NCBI GenBank assembly: GCA_037501455.1
Contig: CM074860.1
Span: forward strand, 37,582,501-37,646,500
Direction of reading: 5' to 3'
From: Lantana camara
Taxonomy: Eukaryota > Streptophyta > Magnoliopsida > Lamiales > Verbenaceae
DNA length: 64,000 bases
Below are positions 53,327-64,000 of the stretch, piece after piece; within the stretch, counting starts at the first letter, position 1, and each line of letters opens with the position of its first letter. The notes below the pieces were generated by a model. It had not been told where the DNA came from. It did no database searches and saw nothing but the letters and a program-made list of their open reading frames with translations. Made by a program: the position numbers and the translations under genes.

Positions 53327-56300
53327 TGTGACGCCCCGTTTTCTCGAAGGACGTTCTTACGATATCAACAAGTAAGTCTCTACACTTATGTGTGTTTAAT
53401 TTAAGAGTTCTTGAATTATGTGATTTAATGTAAATCCAATTTAATATGTGTTCATTCGAATTATTCTAAGATTAATTGTCAAACTTGATTAATTACGCGC
53501 ATATTTAACCCTAACTGTCTAATTTGATTTAATTCAAATTCATTCCATGAAATAATTGTCAAGTTGATTTTTAAATCCATCAAGTTACTTAACTTGTTTA
53601 ATTTCGGTTTACTTGTATTCCTTGAGATTAATTGTCAATCATGTGTTTACAAAGTGCCGTTAAATTATACGAAAAGTTTCTAAAATTAAATTGAATTAAA
53701 CTCAAATTGGTAAATCTCTATTTCATTTTAATTTATAAATTTATGCGGAGCTTGAATGTTTAGTCGTAACTTTATCGATTTTATCTACGATTATTTGTAC
53801 GCGATATTACTATTTGTTATGCGATAAGGATACCCGGTTGTATATACCTTGTGCACAAGACACATTTCTCCCAATCCCTTCTCTCTCTCTCTCTCCTCTC
53901 TCACTCTCTCTCATTCCCGCGGGTCACTATTAACTCGATCGTTTCTCGATGGAATTCAACAAACGAATAGTCCATTTCGATTATCTCGGCGAGACCGACG
54001 CAAGAGTACCAATTTCACGGCCTAACGACGAACGGTGGTGGAGTTATCGCCGGATTTCAGTAGCAGCGGCGGAGGTGTCGGACCGCCGCCACTTTACCGG
54101 CCTTTCGCGGCGGTTTCCGGCCACCTCCTTGATGCACGCGCCCCATGCCCAGATAGAGGACTTCCAGGCGCTTCGTTTGACATCAGCGGAGAGGCCATCG
54201 GATCAGCGACGGCGCCGCACGCGCCGCCCAAAGCTCGCGGCGGCGGCACGAGTTATTGTAGCGACGGCGGCAGAAACTTCGGCGGCCAACGGGGGCCTTT
54301 TCTGGCCATATTTTGGTCTCGGGCTCTTCACAAAAGTTGTTCAGAACGACTAGAACTAGTGGCCTGTGATCAGGCGACTCCAGATTCGGTGGTTTGGCTG
54401 CGGATCGGTGGTTGCAAAGTGGCGGTGCAACGGCGGCACTAGCTCCGAGGATTTTTCCGGAAAGCTACCTTAGGGCTTTCGAAGAGCTCGTCATGGGTAA
54501 GACAACACCTCTTTCGGATCGCATTTTGGTTCACCGGTTTGGAAGTAATTTGAGTTTGAAGATTTAGGGTTTTCATGTTCTTAGATTTCAGATCTAGGAC
54601 AATCGGCTTGGAATTTCTAGAAATTGATCGAGGATTCGGAACGGGCACGAAGACTTCATTCAGGATGATTTTTCGGGATTTTTCCGGCGACTTTTGACTT
54701 TCCAGCGGCTCCGGTGGCAGCACTCCGGCAAATTTCGGACAGAATGTTCGCCTCATTGTGGTGAGTTCAACGCCACTTTCCGTTCGTTAATCGGACACTC
54801 GATCTATTTATTACGAATTATTTTGCGTAATTGTGATTATTTGAATTAACTGTTTTAAGTGCAAATAAATTGGTTATTGTTGGTTTGTTGATCGAGATGT
54901 ATTCCAATCGTATATGAAAACATGTATTGAATGGATTGTGATATGCATGAATGTTTCGATTTACAATTTGAATCCCGATGTGATGAATTTATGCTATGTG
55001 TTTAGATATGAAGGGGTGTTAGTGTAATATTTAGAAACTAATCTTTTATGTGACTAAATGAACTTGAATGATATTTTAGAAGAACGAAAATGTTGTGATT
55101 TCTCTATATGAATTTGAGACGTTCTCAATATTATGTTTATTGTAAATTGTGTTTCAAATGTAAATTTAGATACATGAAAGATGCTTGAACAACTTGAGAC
55201 TTGATGCATGATAGGAGTTAGAATTGTAATATCTTGATTTACTCTTACTACTTGAAAATGGTATATTATGAATTATGATAAATTGATAATTGTAATGCTT
55301 GTAAGTAATTTCCAGCGGCTCCGGTGGCGGCACTCCGGCAAATTTCGGACAGAATGTTCGCCTCATTGTGGTGAGTTCAACGCCACTTTCCGTTCGTTAA
55401 TCGGACACTCGATCTATTTATTACGAATTATTTTGCGTAATTGTGATTATTTGAATTAACTGTTTTAAGTGCAAATAAATTGGTTATTGTTGGTTTGTTG
55501 ATCGAGATGTATTCCAATCGTATATGAAAACATGTATTGAATGGATTGTGATATGCATGAATGTTTCGATTTACAATTTGAATCCCGATGTGATGAATTT
55601 ATGCTATGTGTTTAGATATGAAGGGGTGTTAGTGTAATATTTAGAAACTAATCTTTTATGTGACTAAATGAACTTGAATGATATTTTAGAAGAACGAAAA
55701 TGTTGTGATTTCTCTATATGAATTTGAGACGTTCTCAATATTATGTTTATTGTAAATTGTGTTTCAAATGTAAATTTAGATACATGAAAGATGCTTGAAC
55801 AACTTGAGACTTGATGCATGATAGGAGTTAGAATTGTAATATCTTGATTTACTCTTACTACTTGAAAATGGTATATTATGAATTATGATAAATTGATAAT
55901 TGTAATGCTTGTAAGTAATTAATTCCTAGTTGAATAATTGTATAAACACTTTAAATTAACAATTATGCTTAGTAATCAACTTAGGGGATGTAAGTGTAAT
56001 ATTTATGAAACTATGTATGTGACTTGAGCTTGTGTACCAAACATGTTGTGAAGTTGTAAAGTATGATCTCAAGTGAATTAAATGCACTCTTTATTTGTAT
56101 CAAGCATGCCATCTACGTACAACAACCATGTATGTTTATATGATCAAGTTGCTCTTACTTATGCACTTTATAACTCGACATGAACTTGATGCTTAATTCT
56201 AATATTATAATTGAACCCTGTGACATTGGATGATTTAATATGCATTTCGTGAATACATTGACTTCCTAAATTGATCTTGCATCTTTGGATATGGAATTGC

Positions 56301-57951
56301 ATGATGGTTGCTTGTAAATATGATCTTGTTGAGCATTGATATGCCTTGATTGACCACGACACCTTATCCAAGCACAACATGAACACTTATGCATAACCAC
56401 GATCATGTTGAGCAACACCGTGCGTCTTGTTTGGTTCATATAGAGTCTAAGTCAGGGCTTCTGTATGTCTTGTCACAGAGTTTGGTGGTGCCGGTGGGCC
56501 CGAGGCTTAGAGTGTTTGGCCCTTCACACTCTCAGACTCTACTTTCACGAGGTGAGGTTTAGGATTTTGTATAGTTATGCGACCTATGGCCTTTACATGC
56601 TGATTTCTACCCCTGCATGCGAGTATACCTTACAATGGTTATGTATGTGTTGAATATGATATTTTTATGATCTTATGCTTGCACTTCTCCGTGGGCGGGC
56701 TATCCCTGCAGCGTGGGAATGTAAGTGTGTGAGTCCTGCGTGGGCGGGCTATCCCTGCAGCGTAGGCATATATATAAAAACCAGTTTTTGAAGCATATGT
56801 AAGCTATTTTGGAAAAACAGTTGTGTTGTGATTATGTAGCGAGTTGGCCATGAAATATTGGCATCTGTATGTATGTATATATGTATGTGGATCCGAGGAG
56901 CTATGGGTAAGGAGCCCCCGGGACGGTTAGGGCCGTCGGGGATATACCTGTGCGTAGTTCCATTTGAGATATCTTCACGCGACCTGTGCTGTAGGGAAGG
57001 TGTGGTATCTTGAGCCTTCGGCTAAGGCCGGGAAGGACTCTTGTGGGTTCGCTACCCCTTGAGGGTGTGTCTGTTATGGATGGTTTGGGGACGGTACATC
57101 TCCTCCATCATTGGTGTGACGGTTGGATTGATTTTGTATTTTATGATATGTTCTGAGGAGTAAAGGTTGGAAGCTCGTACTCGCCGAGCATGTGTTCTGT
57201 TCTGTCTGGGAATCATGAATCGAGATAGAGTTTCTGAAATGTTTTCTAAAGCTTATACTTATAACTATCTTTTGGGTACTTTTGGAAATGTCTTTGGTAT
57301 GCAACACCTATCTCCGGTTCATGAGTCCACCCTTCTGATATGTGCTATGCTCTATATATATACAGTTGGTGTGCGTTAGCCCCCTCACTCAGTCAGTTGA
57401 CTGACACCTCATTTTACACTTTTAGTTGCAGGATTGTTGGCGTTTGCTAGGCGGAAGTGAGTCCTTTGAGTTGCACTTCGTCGGTTTAGTCTTTCTATTT
57501 GCATTTGTCTTTTCATACACTTTACTTATGCTTTGTCTTGTAGACTTGAGATTATATTTTAATATTCGGTAGCCCTGCGTGGCACTCTCATTCGGCCCCT
57601 TGTGGCACTTGATGATTATTACTTTATGTTGATATTCGGGACTAGGGATTTATGCTAGTTGAACCCGTCACTTGTTATGTTTGTTGATCTACTATTCGGG
57701 ATTAGGAATCTATGCTAGTTGAACCCGTTATCTGCTTTGCATGTTTTGTTATAAATGCTTCCGCTATCTATTGTTGTTGGTTTTAATTGCTTCCGCACTC
57801 TGAGTTTTGGTCAAGTTAGATCCGCCTAGCCTAGTGTGTGAGTTGGTCTCCCGTTCGCTCTGATTCGGATTCGGGCATGGACTTTCATTTCATGCCCCGG
57901 GTCTGGGTCATAGTGCGGGGGATGTGGCACTTCTCCGTTTGGGGTGTTACA
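53327..57951 (+). repeat. Element F LTR3, with 610-bp internal duplication
   Basis: 4625 bp. Relative to LTR1 and LTR2 it lacks about 25 bp of the GC-rich GGCGGCCCGGTGG repeat (near 54698) and gains a direct duplication (54701-55310 and 55311-55920). One G in the start-like GATGGAATTC (53948) differs from the other LTRs and creates a chance ATG. Confidence 0.93.
54701..55920 (+). repeat. 610-bp direct tandem duplication in F LTR3
   Basis: The unit starting TCCAGCGGCTCCGGTGG at 54701 recurs at 55311 and is almost identical (GGCAGC against GGCGGC near 54717/55327). Each unit ends GTAAGTAATT. LTR1 and LTR2 have a single copy. Confidence 0.93.
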
Positions 57952-57956
57952 AATGC
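57952..57956. repeat. Target site duplication of F (right)
   Basis: AATGC directly after the terminal TTACA of LTR3. G's interior then resumes. Confidence 0.93.
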
Positions 57957-60264
57957 TGTAAGGTTTTATTTTGTTAATTGATGTCAAAACTCCTCCAATA
58001 CTTAGCCATATTACCCTCTATGGTTGTCATCACGAACGCATTAATTTGATTTAATTTATGTTCCCTGAGGTGATTTAATGGTCTCGCAGAAGCTCTTCCA
58101 TAATTCCATTATTTCCTAAAATCTAAATCCCATGTATAGAAATGCTAGACAAACCATTTCCTCAATTCCCCGTGGTGGCCTTCAACACGACTTAATACTT
58201 GACACCCACTTGAACGGTTTAGTTATTTCCGATCACCACCATTAAGACTTCCAGGTCTTCTTTAATTCGTAATTCCGTTATTCCTACGAATATATTTCTT
58301 CGAGCACCATTCCAATATTCCAATTTGTTTCTTGGTCGTTCTCTCCCCCTTGAATTTCTATTGTCACGTCTTGAACTCCATCGGTTCTTCTTTTGTCGAA
58401 ATTCTGAAAGAATAATTTCTATTAGGAAGGATTTAATCAAAAGGGCAACCCCAAAGTTTTGCCTTTCAACTTCCCTTCTAATTCGCTTGATGTCCTAAAC
58501 CCCTTTCCTATTCTTGTCCGATCCAAACACCCCACAATCAACTATAATCTCGCTTCTCCTTATGAATTCCCGTTTCAATTAACCTATCCCTCACTTGAAA
58601 TTCTTTATTTTCTCGACATCACCTTCATTGTAACATACCATCTCATTACTCCTTTTCTTCTTAACTAAGATGTGACCCAATCGAAGAAATTCTTGATAAG
58701 TGAGAGGAAAGAACTTCCTATTAAATAAACACTAGAATGCATGTCGGGTTAGAATGATGATGCACGTGGCATACTTGCAACAATTAAATATGCCGTATAT
58801 TAAAGCAACAAAATCCAATAAAAATGAGCGCACGAACATAAGTAAAAAAAATAAATAATTTGGTGCGAAATATGATGCACGTGCCATGAATGTTTTGGAA
58901 CCTGTCACCAATATAGTAAGCTGTTAGCTCGGTAGCTTTTCCTCGTTCCTCCAATCACGAGGTTACTTGACTTGATAATCATGCCTTGTCTTTCCCACAG
59001 TTTTCAAGTTTTCCATGAATCCTTTCGCATCACTTGTATCTTTCACTGTCTGCAATTGCAATTTCACGATCCCTGATTTCTTCGACAACCACTGAATTGG
59101 CCTCTGCATTTCCCCCCCAGAATCACCCTTCAACATTGCCCAAATTCTCTCACAAAAATGAACCCTAATGTAATTCTGAAACCTACTTCTCTCCATCACC
59201 GTGATCAAGACTCCTGTGCTTATCCTTTATGAGTTGAGATTAGTGAAATAAACTCATTTTTCGATTGCTTATACTTGAGCACATGATTTCCTCCCAAAGA
59301 GCCCTTGCCTTTCTTTACCGTTTCCATTTGTTGCTCCATATCTTCCAATTCAACCTCTCAACCCGACAATTCAGCTTGGATTTGGAAACGAACTCAATTC
59401 CCGTCCTCAATATCACCACCTTCCCTAAATTCGTATCTACCCCGTCAATTGCCTTTCTCTACTCTCTTCCCTACTCGTTTCTATCTTAGTAGTAATCCAG
59501 AGCACCTAAATTTAAACTCTTCTCGTACTTCACCTCCACAATCTCAATTGCTAATTTCCAGGTTTATTTAGAAACCCTTCTTTGACAACTCTTGGTGCTC
59601 AATTCCCCTTGGATTTATTTTACCTTGACTCCTCTCAGTCCTCGGTACCTCTTCAATGGTCCGAACCCTGAACCAAAATACCTTCAAGGTTCATTTACTT
59701 CATTCCTTAGGTTGAACGATCCCGTTGAATTCAATTATGGCATCTTATGTAGGCGAGCCGTATATACCCATATTCGGAGTCATAAATATTTTCCTCGATC
59801 AACTCTTATCCTGTCAAGTGTCTTTCTACCATTGCATCCCTAAAGTGGAACCTCCCACTCCGGCTCCCCAACCCTTGAACCCTAGCTTCATATATGAAGG
59901 CCTCGCATCTCGAATTCTCCATATTCCTCCCCAGTGCATCCCTCCTATCTTCCATGCCTAAGGAAAAACTTACAATAGATCGTCTTTATCGTGGAACTTG
60001 GTGGTGGTTTGATATTATTTTTATAACCTGTAAATCATAACTCATTTCGGAGATATATGCATGCGATTAGTACATTCTCATGGCACATATTCAACACGAA
60101 AAGCACAGATTCAATATAAGATACAACAGGTAATTCGACAAGATTAAAAAGAAAGATAATTTCATGTTCAAGATCGATGTAATGCATACATTATCACGTA
60201 GTTCCTACGCCGAACGACCTAGACTGACCCACACGACACGCGAACCCGGGTTTTGCAACCCTAA

Positions 60265-60276
60265 GCTCTGATACCA
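60265..60276 (-). other. Primer-binding site (tRNA-iMet) of element G
   Basis: GCTCTGATACCA on the plus strand is the reverse complement of TGGTATCAGAGC, 8 nt from the LTR boundary at 60285. Confidence 0.93.
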
Positions 60277-60284
60277 CTTAAGGA

Positions 60285-62982
60285 TGTAACACCCGAGCGT
60301 AAGGTGTCACATCCCCCACACCGAGACCCGACCCGAATATGAAATGAACGATCCATACCCGAGCTAAATCACGGCGAACGGGGACAAACACACACTCTAT
60401 GCTAGGCGGGACTAACCCTTGAACCATAAAATCAGAATTACACATTAAAGCGGAAGCAATAAACGAACAAAGCATATCATATATATACACCATGAGCATC
60501 CAAGCTCCAAAATATAGTTCATATACATCAATGCAAGCCATCACGGCCCAAAACATGTGTACGCTCCAATATAATATCCATATACAATAATCAAATGTGT
60601 GAGATGCAAGTGTAAGACCAAAATACAGAGCTAGAGACGAATGCAAGACCTAGGACTCGTATTCCCGCCTAGCTCTCTCGACACCTGCACCAAACAGCTG
60701 AAAACCAAACGGGTTCAGTCCAAAAGGGACTGGTGGGTATAAAACATTGGCGTAAATATAATATATAAATGAATTTAAACAATCACATGCAGATTATAAT
60801 CCCAAGCGAGGTTTTAGAAACGGTTCCCAAGTAGGAAAAATAGAGGAATCATCGGAAGGGATTATAATGATCAATTTTACAATAGGTCATTAGTGGCCCG
60901 GCGAGTGGTCGTGCATTAACTCCAACCAACACCACGTGTGATTCAACAATCATTCCTTCATTAAGTCTTTCATGCATATCATTCTTTTGTGCACAATCAA
61001 TCGATTCTATTCAATCGGTCATATACACCTTCTTCCTCCGGGTTGATGGTCGGGTGATCGGCCCGAACCATCCATTTATTGACCAAAAGGGGAACATGAC
61101 TCCCCAGATGGCACTCAGCTCCCTTTCCCCGCCAATCTCCTGACGAGGTCCGGTACCGCCATTCACTAGTGGGACTAGTGTGAGGGTTTACCGTCAGCCC
61201 TTGACTCCTCGGGTCCCCACTCACACCAAGCCCCTGGGCCCCATTCTGTGCATTCATTCATTCATTTCTCGCCAAAACATTTGGTAGGTTCAAGAAATAA
61301 GAGCTTTACGTTTGCAATCATTTACTCGATAAAAGACTTAATATATATATATCGTATTACTTTGGCTTAAAGCTTTTCACATAGGGAGATATATCGGGTC
61401 GTTTTATCTAAGTAGAAGAGAAACCCACCTTGTAATGACAAAAGAAGATACGAAAGCCTCAAGGATTGGCCTCGTCTCCCACGGGATCAAAATCTGTGCA
61501 AGAAAGTTAAAGTGAGACTCAAAATGACCAATTAAGACGCTCGACCATGAAATGATCATGATATCAATGCATAAAAGATCATATTATATCATAAAAATGT
61601 TCATGTGTACTATTAAGAAATTTAATTCATATAATCCAGTCATTCCATCATTTATTCACGTTCGTTCAAATCATAATTCACATTTTCAATCAACTTAATT
61701 CAAGAATTTCAATTAAATCTTAGCATAAAGTAAATCACATATAAAATTAGGAATTCGATAATTACATACATTCAATCACATTTACAATTAGAAAATAAAC
61801 AAGTAAATACATTCAATTAAATTTAGGAATTTAAATAAAACATGAAATAAATAACAATTAAATTCTAAAGTTTAAACAAATTAAACCATAATTAATATAT
61901 ATATATATTTATATCATTATTTAACTTAATATTAATATATATATAGATATATATTTATACATATATATATACACGTATTGCATGAAAATCATGCATGCAA
62001 TATTAAGATGAAACTTTACATTTAATCCATGCATGCACTCAACACTTAAATCATAATTTATGCATGAATTGCCATGCATATACATATATATATATATACG
62101 TCCACTTCACGCATGCAAGTAAAGAAAGGAAAGATTAGGATTACACTATAACCATGCACATCCAAGCTCAACTGGAAATTTCAGAAAAACAGGGGGTCGA
62201 GGCCGCGACCCATTTTCTTCATGAAATGGTAGCGGCCGCTACCCTTAATTTCCAGCATTTTTCTCCAATTTTAGAATACGAGAGCGGCGGACTGTTGAGT
62301 CGCGGGCGCGACCCAATTTACAGGCAACGAAGGTCGCGGGCGCGACCTGCGCGACAGCAACAAAAACGACGCAGCAGCCAAACGAAACAGAGCAGAACCA
62401 AATCCAATTTTCTCCCAACAAGATCGGGCAAGTATGGATATGAAATAGACAACAAAACTCAACAAAAACAAGCCTCAAAATCTTCTCAAAGCAGCAGCAG
62501 AAACTGACGCAGGCAACACAGTGAAAAACAGAGCAACACAACAACCTTCAATATCTCATTAATGATAGCTCATGAATACTTCAACTACCAGCTAAAACAT
62601 TACCATAAATGCCAAAGAGATCAAGACAATCATTTTCAAGCTTGGAATAATCCAAAAAGCTCAAGGATTGAAAGAGATCAACCAAACTCAAACCTAAATC
62701 TATATATATCCATTTCTGCCCAAAAGCTCACGAAATCATGCTCAAATTTAGGGATGAATGAATGAAAATGACTCATAATGGATGTACATAACATAACCAA
62801 GCTTACCTCGTGGATTAATGGAGGTTTGGAAGAGATTTGAGCTTGAATCTCAAGAGGTTTGCTTGGGCTACGGGATTTCTGGAAAACAGGGGAAAGAGGG
62901 CTAAATTTCTCTAAGTAAGAGAGACTATTTCGGTTGGGGAGGATAATGATCAGCTAGATGGTTGAGTTAGGGTCTCATAGGA
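60285..62982 (-). repeat. Element G 5' LTR (right copy), truncated
   Basis: It matches 35373-38097 of the left copy, then breaks after GGTCTCATAGG. The missing part is about 780 bp at the element's 5' end, including the palindrome. Confidence 0.9.
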
Positions 62983-64000
62983 TAATAACCTAAAACCCTA
63001 TTTGTATTTCGAACCCGCATGCGATACATATATGTATACATATGTAGATATGTGTTTTGATAAGTATTTTGTGGGTTTTGTCCCGTTTGTCAAGAAGCTT
63101 TGAAAACGCTTTTATAAGTCTATAAACTCTATTTTCGGTTGTTTTGATAAGCTTTGATAAGAGTGTGTGTGTGTAAGCGTGGTATGTTTTGTAGAGGAGC
63201 TTCATATGGTAAGTACGATATGCACAAGTTATGTCTGTCTGTCTGTCTGTGTGAGTTCTGTAATCTGTTTGGGCCCCGGAGTTGTGGGTAAAGGAGACCC
63301 GGGACGACCATCGGGGTCGTCGGTTATGACCCCTGTGCACTTCTCCACCAATGGGAGACTTAGTACTCCTATGCCGACGGAGCGCATTTTGGCTGGCCGT
63401 CGAAGGAACCGGGCGGGATCCTCCAGTTCACACGTTTTGTTCTGTGGTGGGTTGAGAGTGCCACCTCTCTTCCCCAAACGGTATGGAGGTGGGATTGATT
63501 TATGATTTGTTTTGTGTTTCGCTTCGCCTTCTTTTCTGGAGTAAGTGAGTTGGCTTTAAGCTTTCGGTTCGTTATGATTCATTTATGGTTGTGAAACGGG
63601 GACGGACTTCTAATCTCTAAAACTTGACTGAATTTGGCCTTCGGCCCAAACTTCTTTCTTTATATATATTACCACGGGTTAAATGTTTTAGAATGTAAAA
63701 ACCGTACCCGGTTCATGAACCTCTCTCTGCTTTGTATATGCTTTGCTATTATGTATATGTATGGGTGCGTGTGTTAGCCCCCTCACCAGTCTCTAGGACT
63801 GACCCTCGTTATTTCTATCTTTTTTCCCCTTTGATTTGAGTTGCAGGTACCCGTTCCGAGGTGTTGGAGCTAGGCGGTTGTCTTTGAGTCGGGTTTGAGG
63901 ATAGCTTGAGTCTCATGCATTGTATTTTCGTTTTCTTTATGCACTTTGGCCAATTCTGAAATATGTATAAGTTATACTTTAAATTCGGAATTGTAAGAGT
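62983..64000 (+). repeat. C-family LTR fragment
   Basis: It matches C LTR sequence from ACCTAAAACC (compare 20190) onward, with more divergence than the two C copies show to each other. It contains a (TCTG)n run (about 63234-63251), a GGGCCCCGG block (63270), the hairpin CAGTC-TCTAG-GACTG (63788), an acceptor TTGCAG/G (63845) and the 5' stem arm GCTAGGCGGT (63869-63878). It runs off the window end. Confidence 0.85.

Larger units (their letters stand above)
39908..57951 (+). mobile_element. Element F: tandem three-LTR retrotransposon
   Basis: Order: LTR1 (39908-43950), interior 1 (43951-46624), LTR2 (46625-50652), interior 2 (50653-53326), LTR3 (53327-57951). The whole 18,044-bp unit has one target duplication, AATGC (39903-39907, 57952-57956). 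Both interiors are 2674 bp and nearly identical, each with its own primer-binding site, hairpin array and polypurine tract. This is the structure expected from unequal recombination between LTRs of one insertion and a sister copy. No gag-pol frame is present. LTRs start TGTGACGCCCCG and end TTTGGGGTGTTACA. Confidence 0.95.
38875..60284 (-). other. Element G internal region, split by F, non-coding
   Basis: The segments are 38875-39907 and 57957-60284. On the minus strand, motifs related to those of A and B occur near its 5' end (58912-58868, with ACATTCATGGCACGTGCATC) and 3' end (39368-39322, with GAACGGTACC and CCATGGCAT). Short frames occur on both strands without family resemblance. The plus strand is C/T-rich in 58900-59960. 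Confidence 0.75.
35373..62982 (-). mobile_element. Element G: long-LTR non-autonomous retrotransposon, minus strand, host of F
   Basis: Read on the minus strand: 5' LTR 62982-60285 (truncated at its own 5' end), primer-binding site 60276-60265, interior 60284-38875 interrupted by F, polypurine tract at 38890-38876, and 3' LTR 38874-35373 (TGTGACGCCCCG...GGGTGTTACA). It sits inside the Athila-like fragment; the left flank is GTACA. The right flank is lost where the LTR switches to a C-family fragment at 62983. The combined interior is about 3.36 kb and non-coding. Confidence 0.9.

Noticed and set aside
53949..54353. 134-codon frame starting in F LTR3, and the 135-codon frame at 54035
   Set aside because: The first start codon exists only because of a single base change relative to LTR1 and LTR2. 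Both frames lie in GC-rich LTR sequence with no family resemblance.
58963..59208. 81-codon minus-strand frame and neighbouring short frames in G interior
   Set aside because: C/T-rich sequence with open frames on both strands; no domain, and no equivalent in other interiors.
1..64000. Centromeric or satellite DNA
   Set aside because: No head-to-tail satellite with a constant monomer length is seen. The repetition is explained by LTR pairs, nested insertions and two local duplications.

Overview
This window is repetitive DNA from a flowering plant nuclear genome. It is AT-rich and holds no recognisable host gene. Almost every base belongs to a nest of long-LTR retrotransposons that carry tRNA-iMet primer-binding sites (TGGTATCAGAGC) and LTR termini of the type TGTRACRYCCC...GGTGYTACA. 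None of the internal regions (about 2.4-3.4 kb) shows gag, protease, RT, RNase H or integrase. I therefore read them as large non-autonomous derivatives (LARD-like), probably of the Ty3/gypsy superfamily. The species and exact lineage cannot be named from sequence reading alone.

Layout, using my own family letters. E (+): partial left LTR 1-592, internal 3' remnant 30874-31643, right LTR 31644-34244. B (+) is inserted in E's left LTR: left LTR 593-14045 (split by A), internal 14046-16590, truncated right LTR 16591-about 19770. A (+, 2673-12520) is structurally complete, has TSD GTTTG and sits inside B's left LTR. C (+) has a truncated left LTR (about 19771-21441), internal 21442-23798 and right LTR 23799-30873. 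C's right LTR is split by D, a solo LTR (27771-30853, TSD CTTCG). At 34245-35372 lies a broken Athila-like ORF1 fragment, the only protein-like sequence and apparently the oldest host of the nest. G (-) is inserted there: left LTR 35373-38874, internal 38875-60284, right LTR 60285-about 62982 (truncated). F (+, 39908-57951, TSD AATGC) sits inside G's internal region and is a three-LTR tandem (LTR-int-LTR-int-LTR). A second C-family LTR fragment fills 62983-64000.

The notable signal is a shared RNA- or DNA-level grammar. These families differ greatly in primary sequence, yet they carry the same ordered set of cis-structures. (1) The 3' internal region has an array of short hairpins, typically GAGAGA-CGGGGT-TCTCTC, with compensatory stem changes. 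(2) A hairpin just upstream of the polypurine tract has a family-specific stem but a GRNGAC loop. (3) In the LTR, paired arms GCTAGGCGGN / NCCGCCTAGC covary. (4) The LTR has a splice-site-like layout: a GTAAG-type donor, an acceptor, a 61-78-nt mini-exon, a GTGAGGTTT donor, then a TTGCAG acceptor. (5) Family-specific hairpin arrays lie in the LTR. This suggests trans-mobilised elements kept by cis-acting RNA features rather than by coding capacity. That interpretation is inference; the inverted repeats and base changes themselves are read directly from the sequence.
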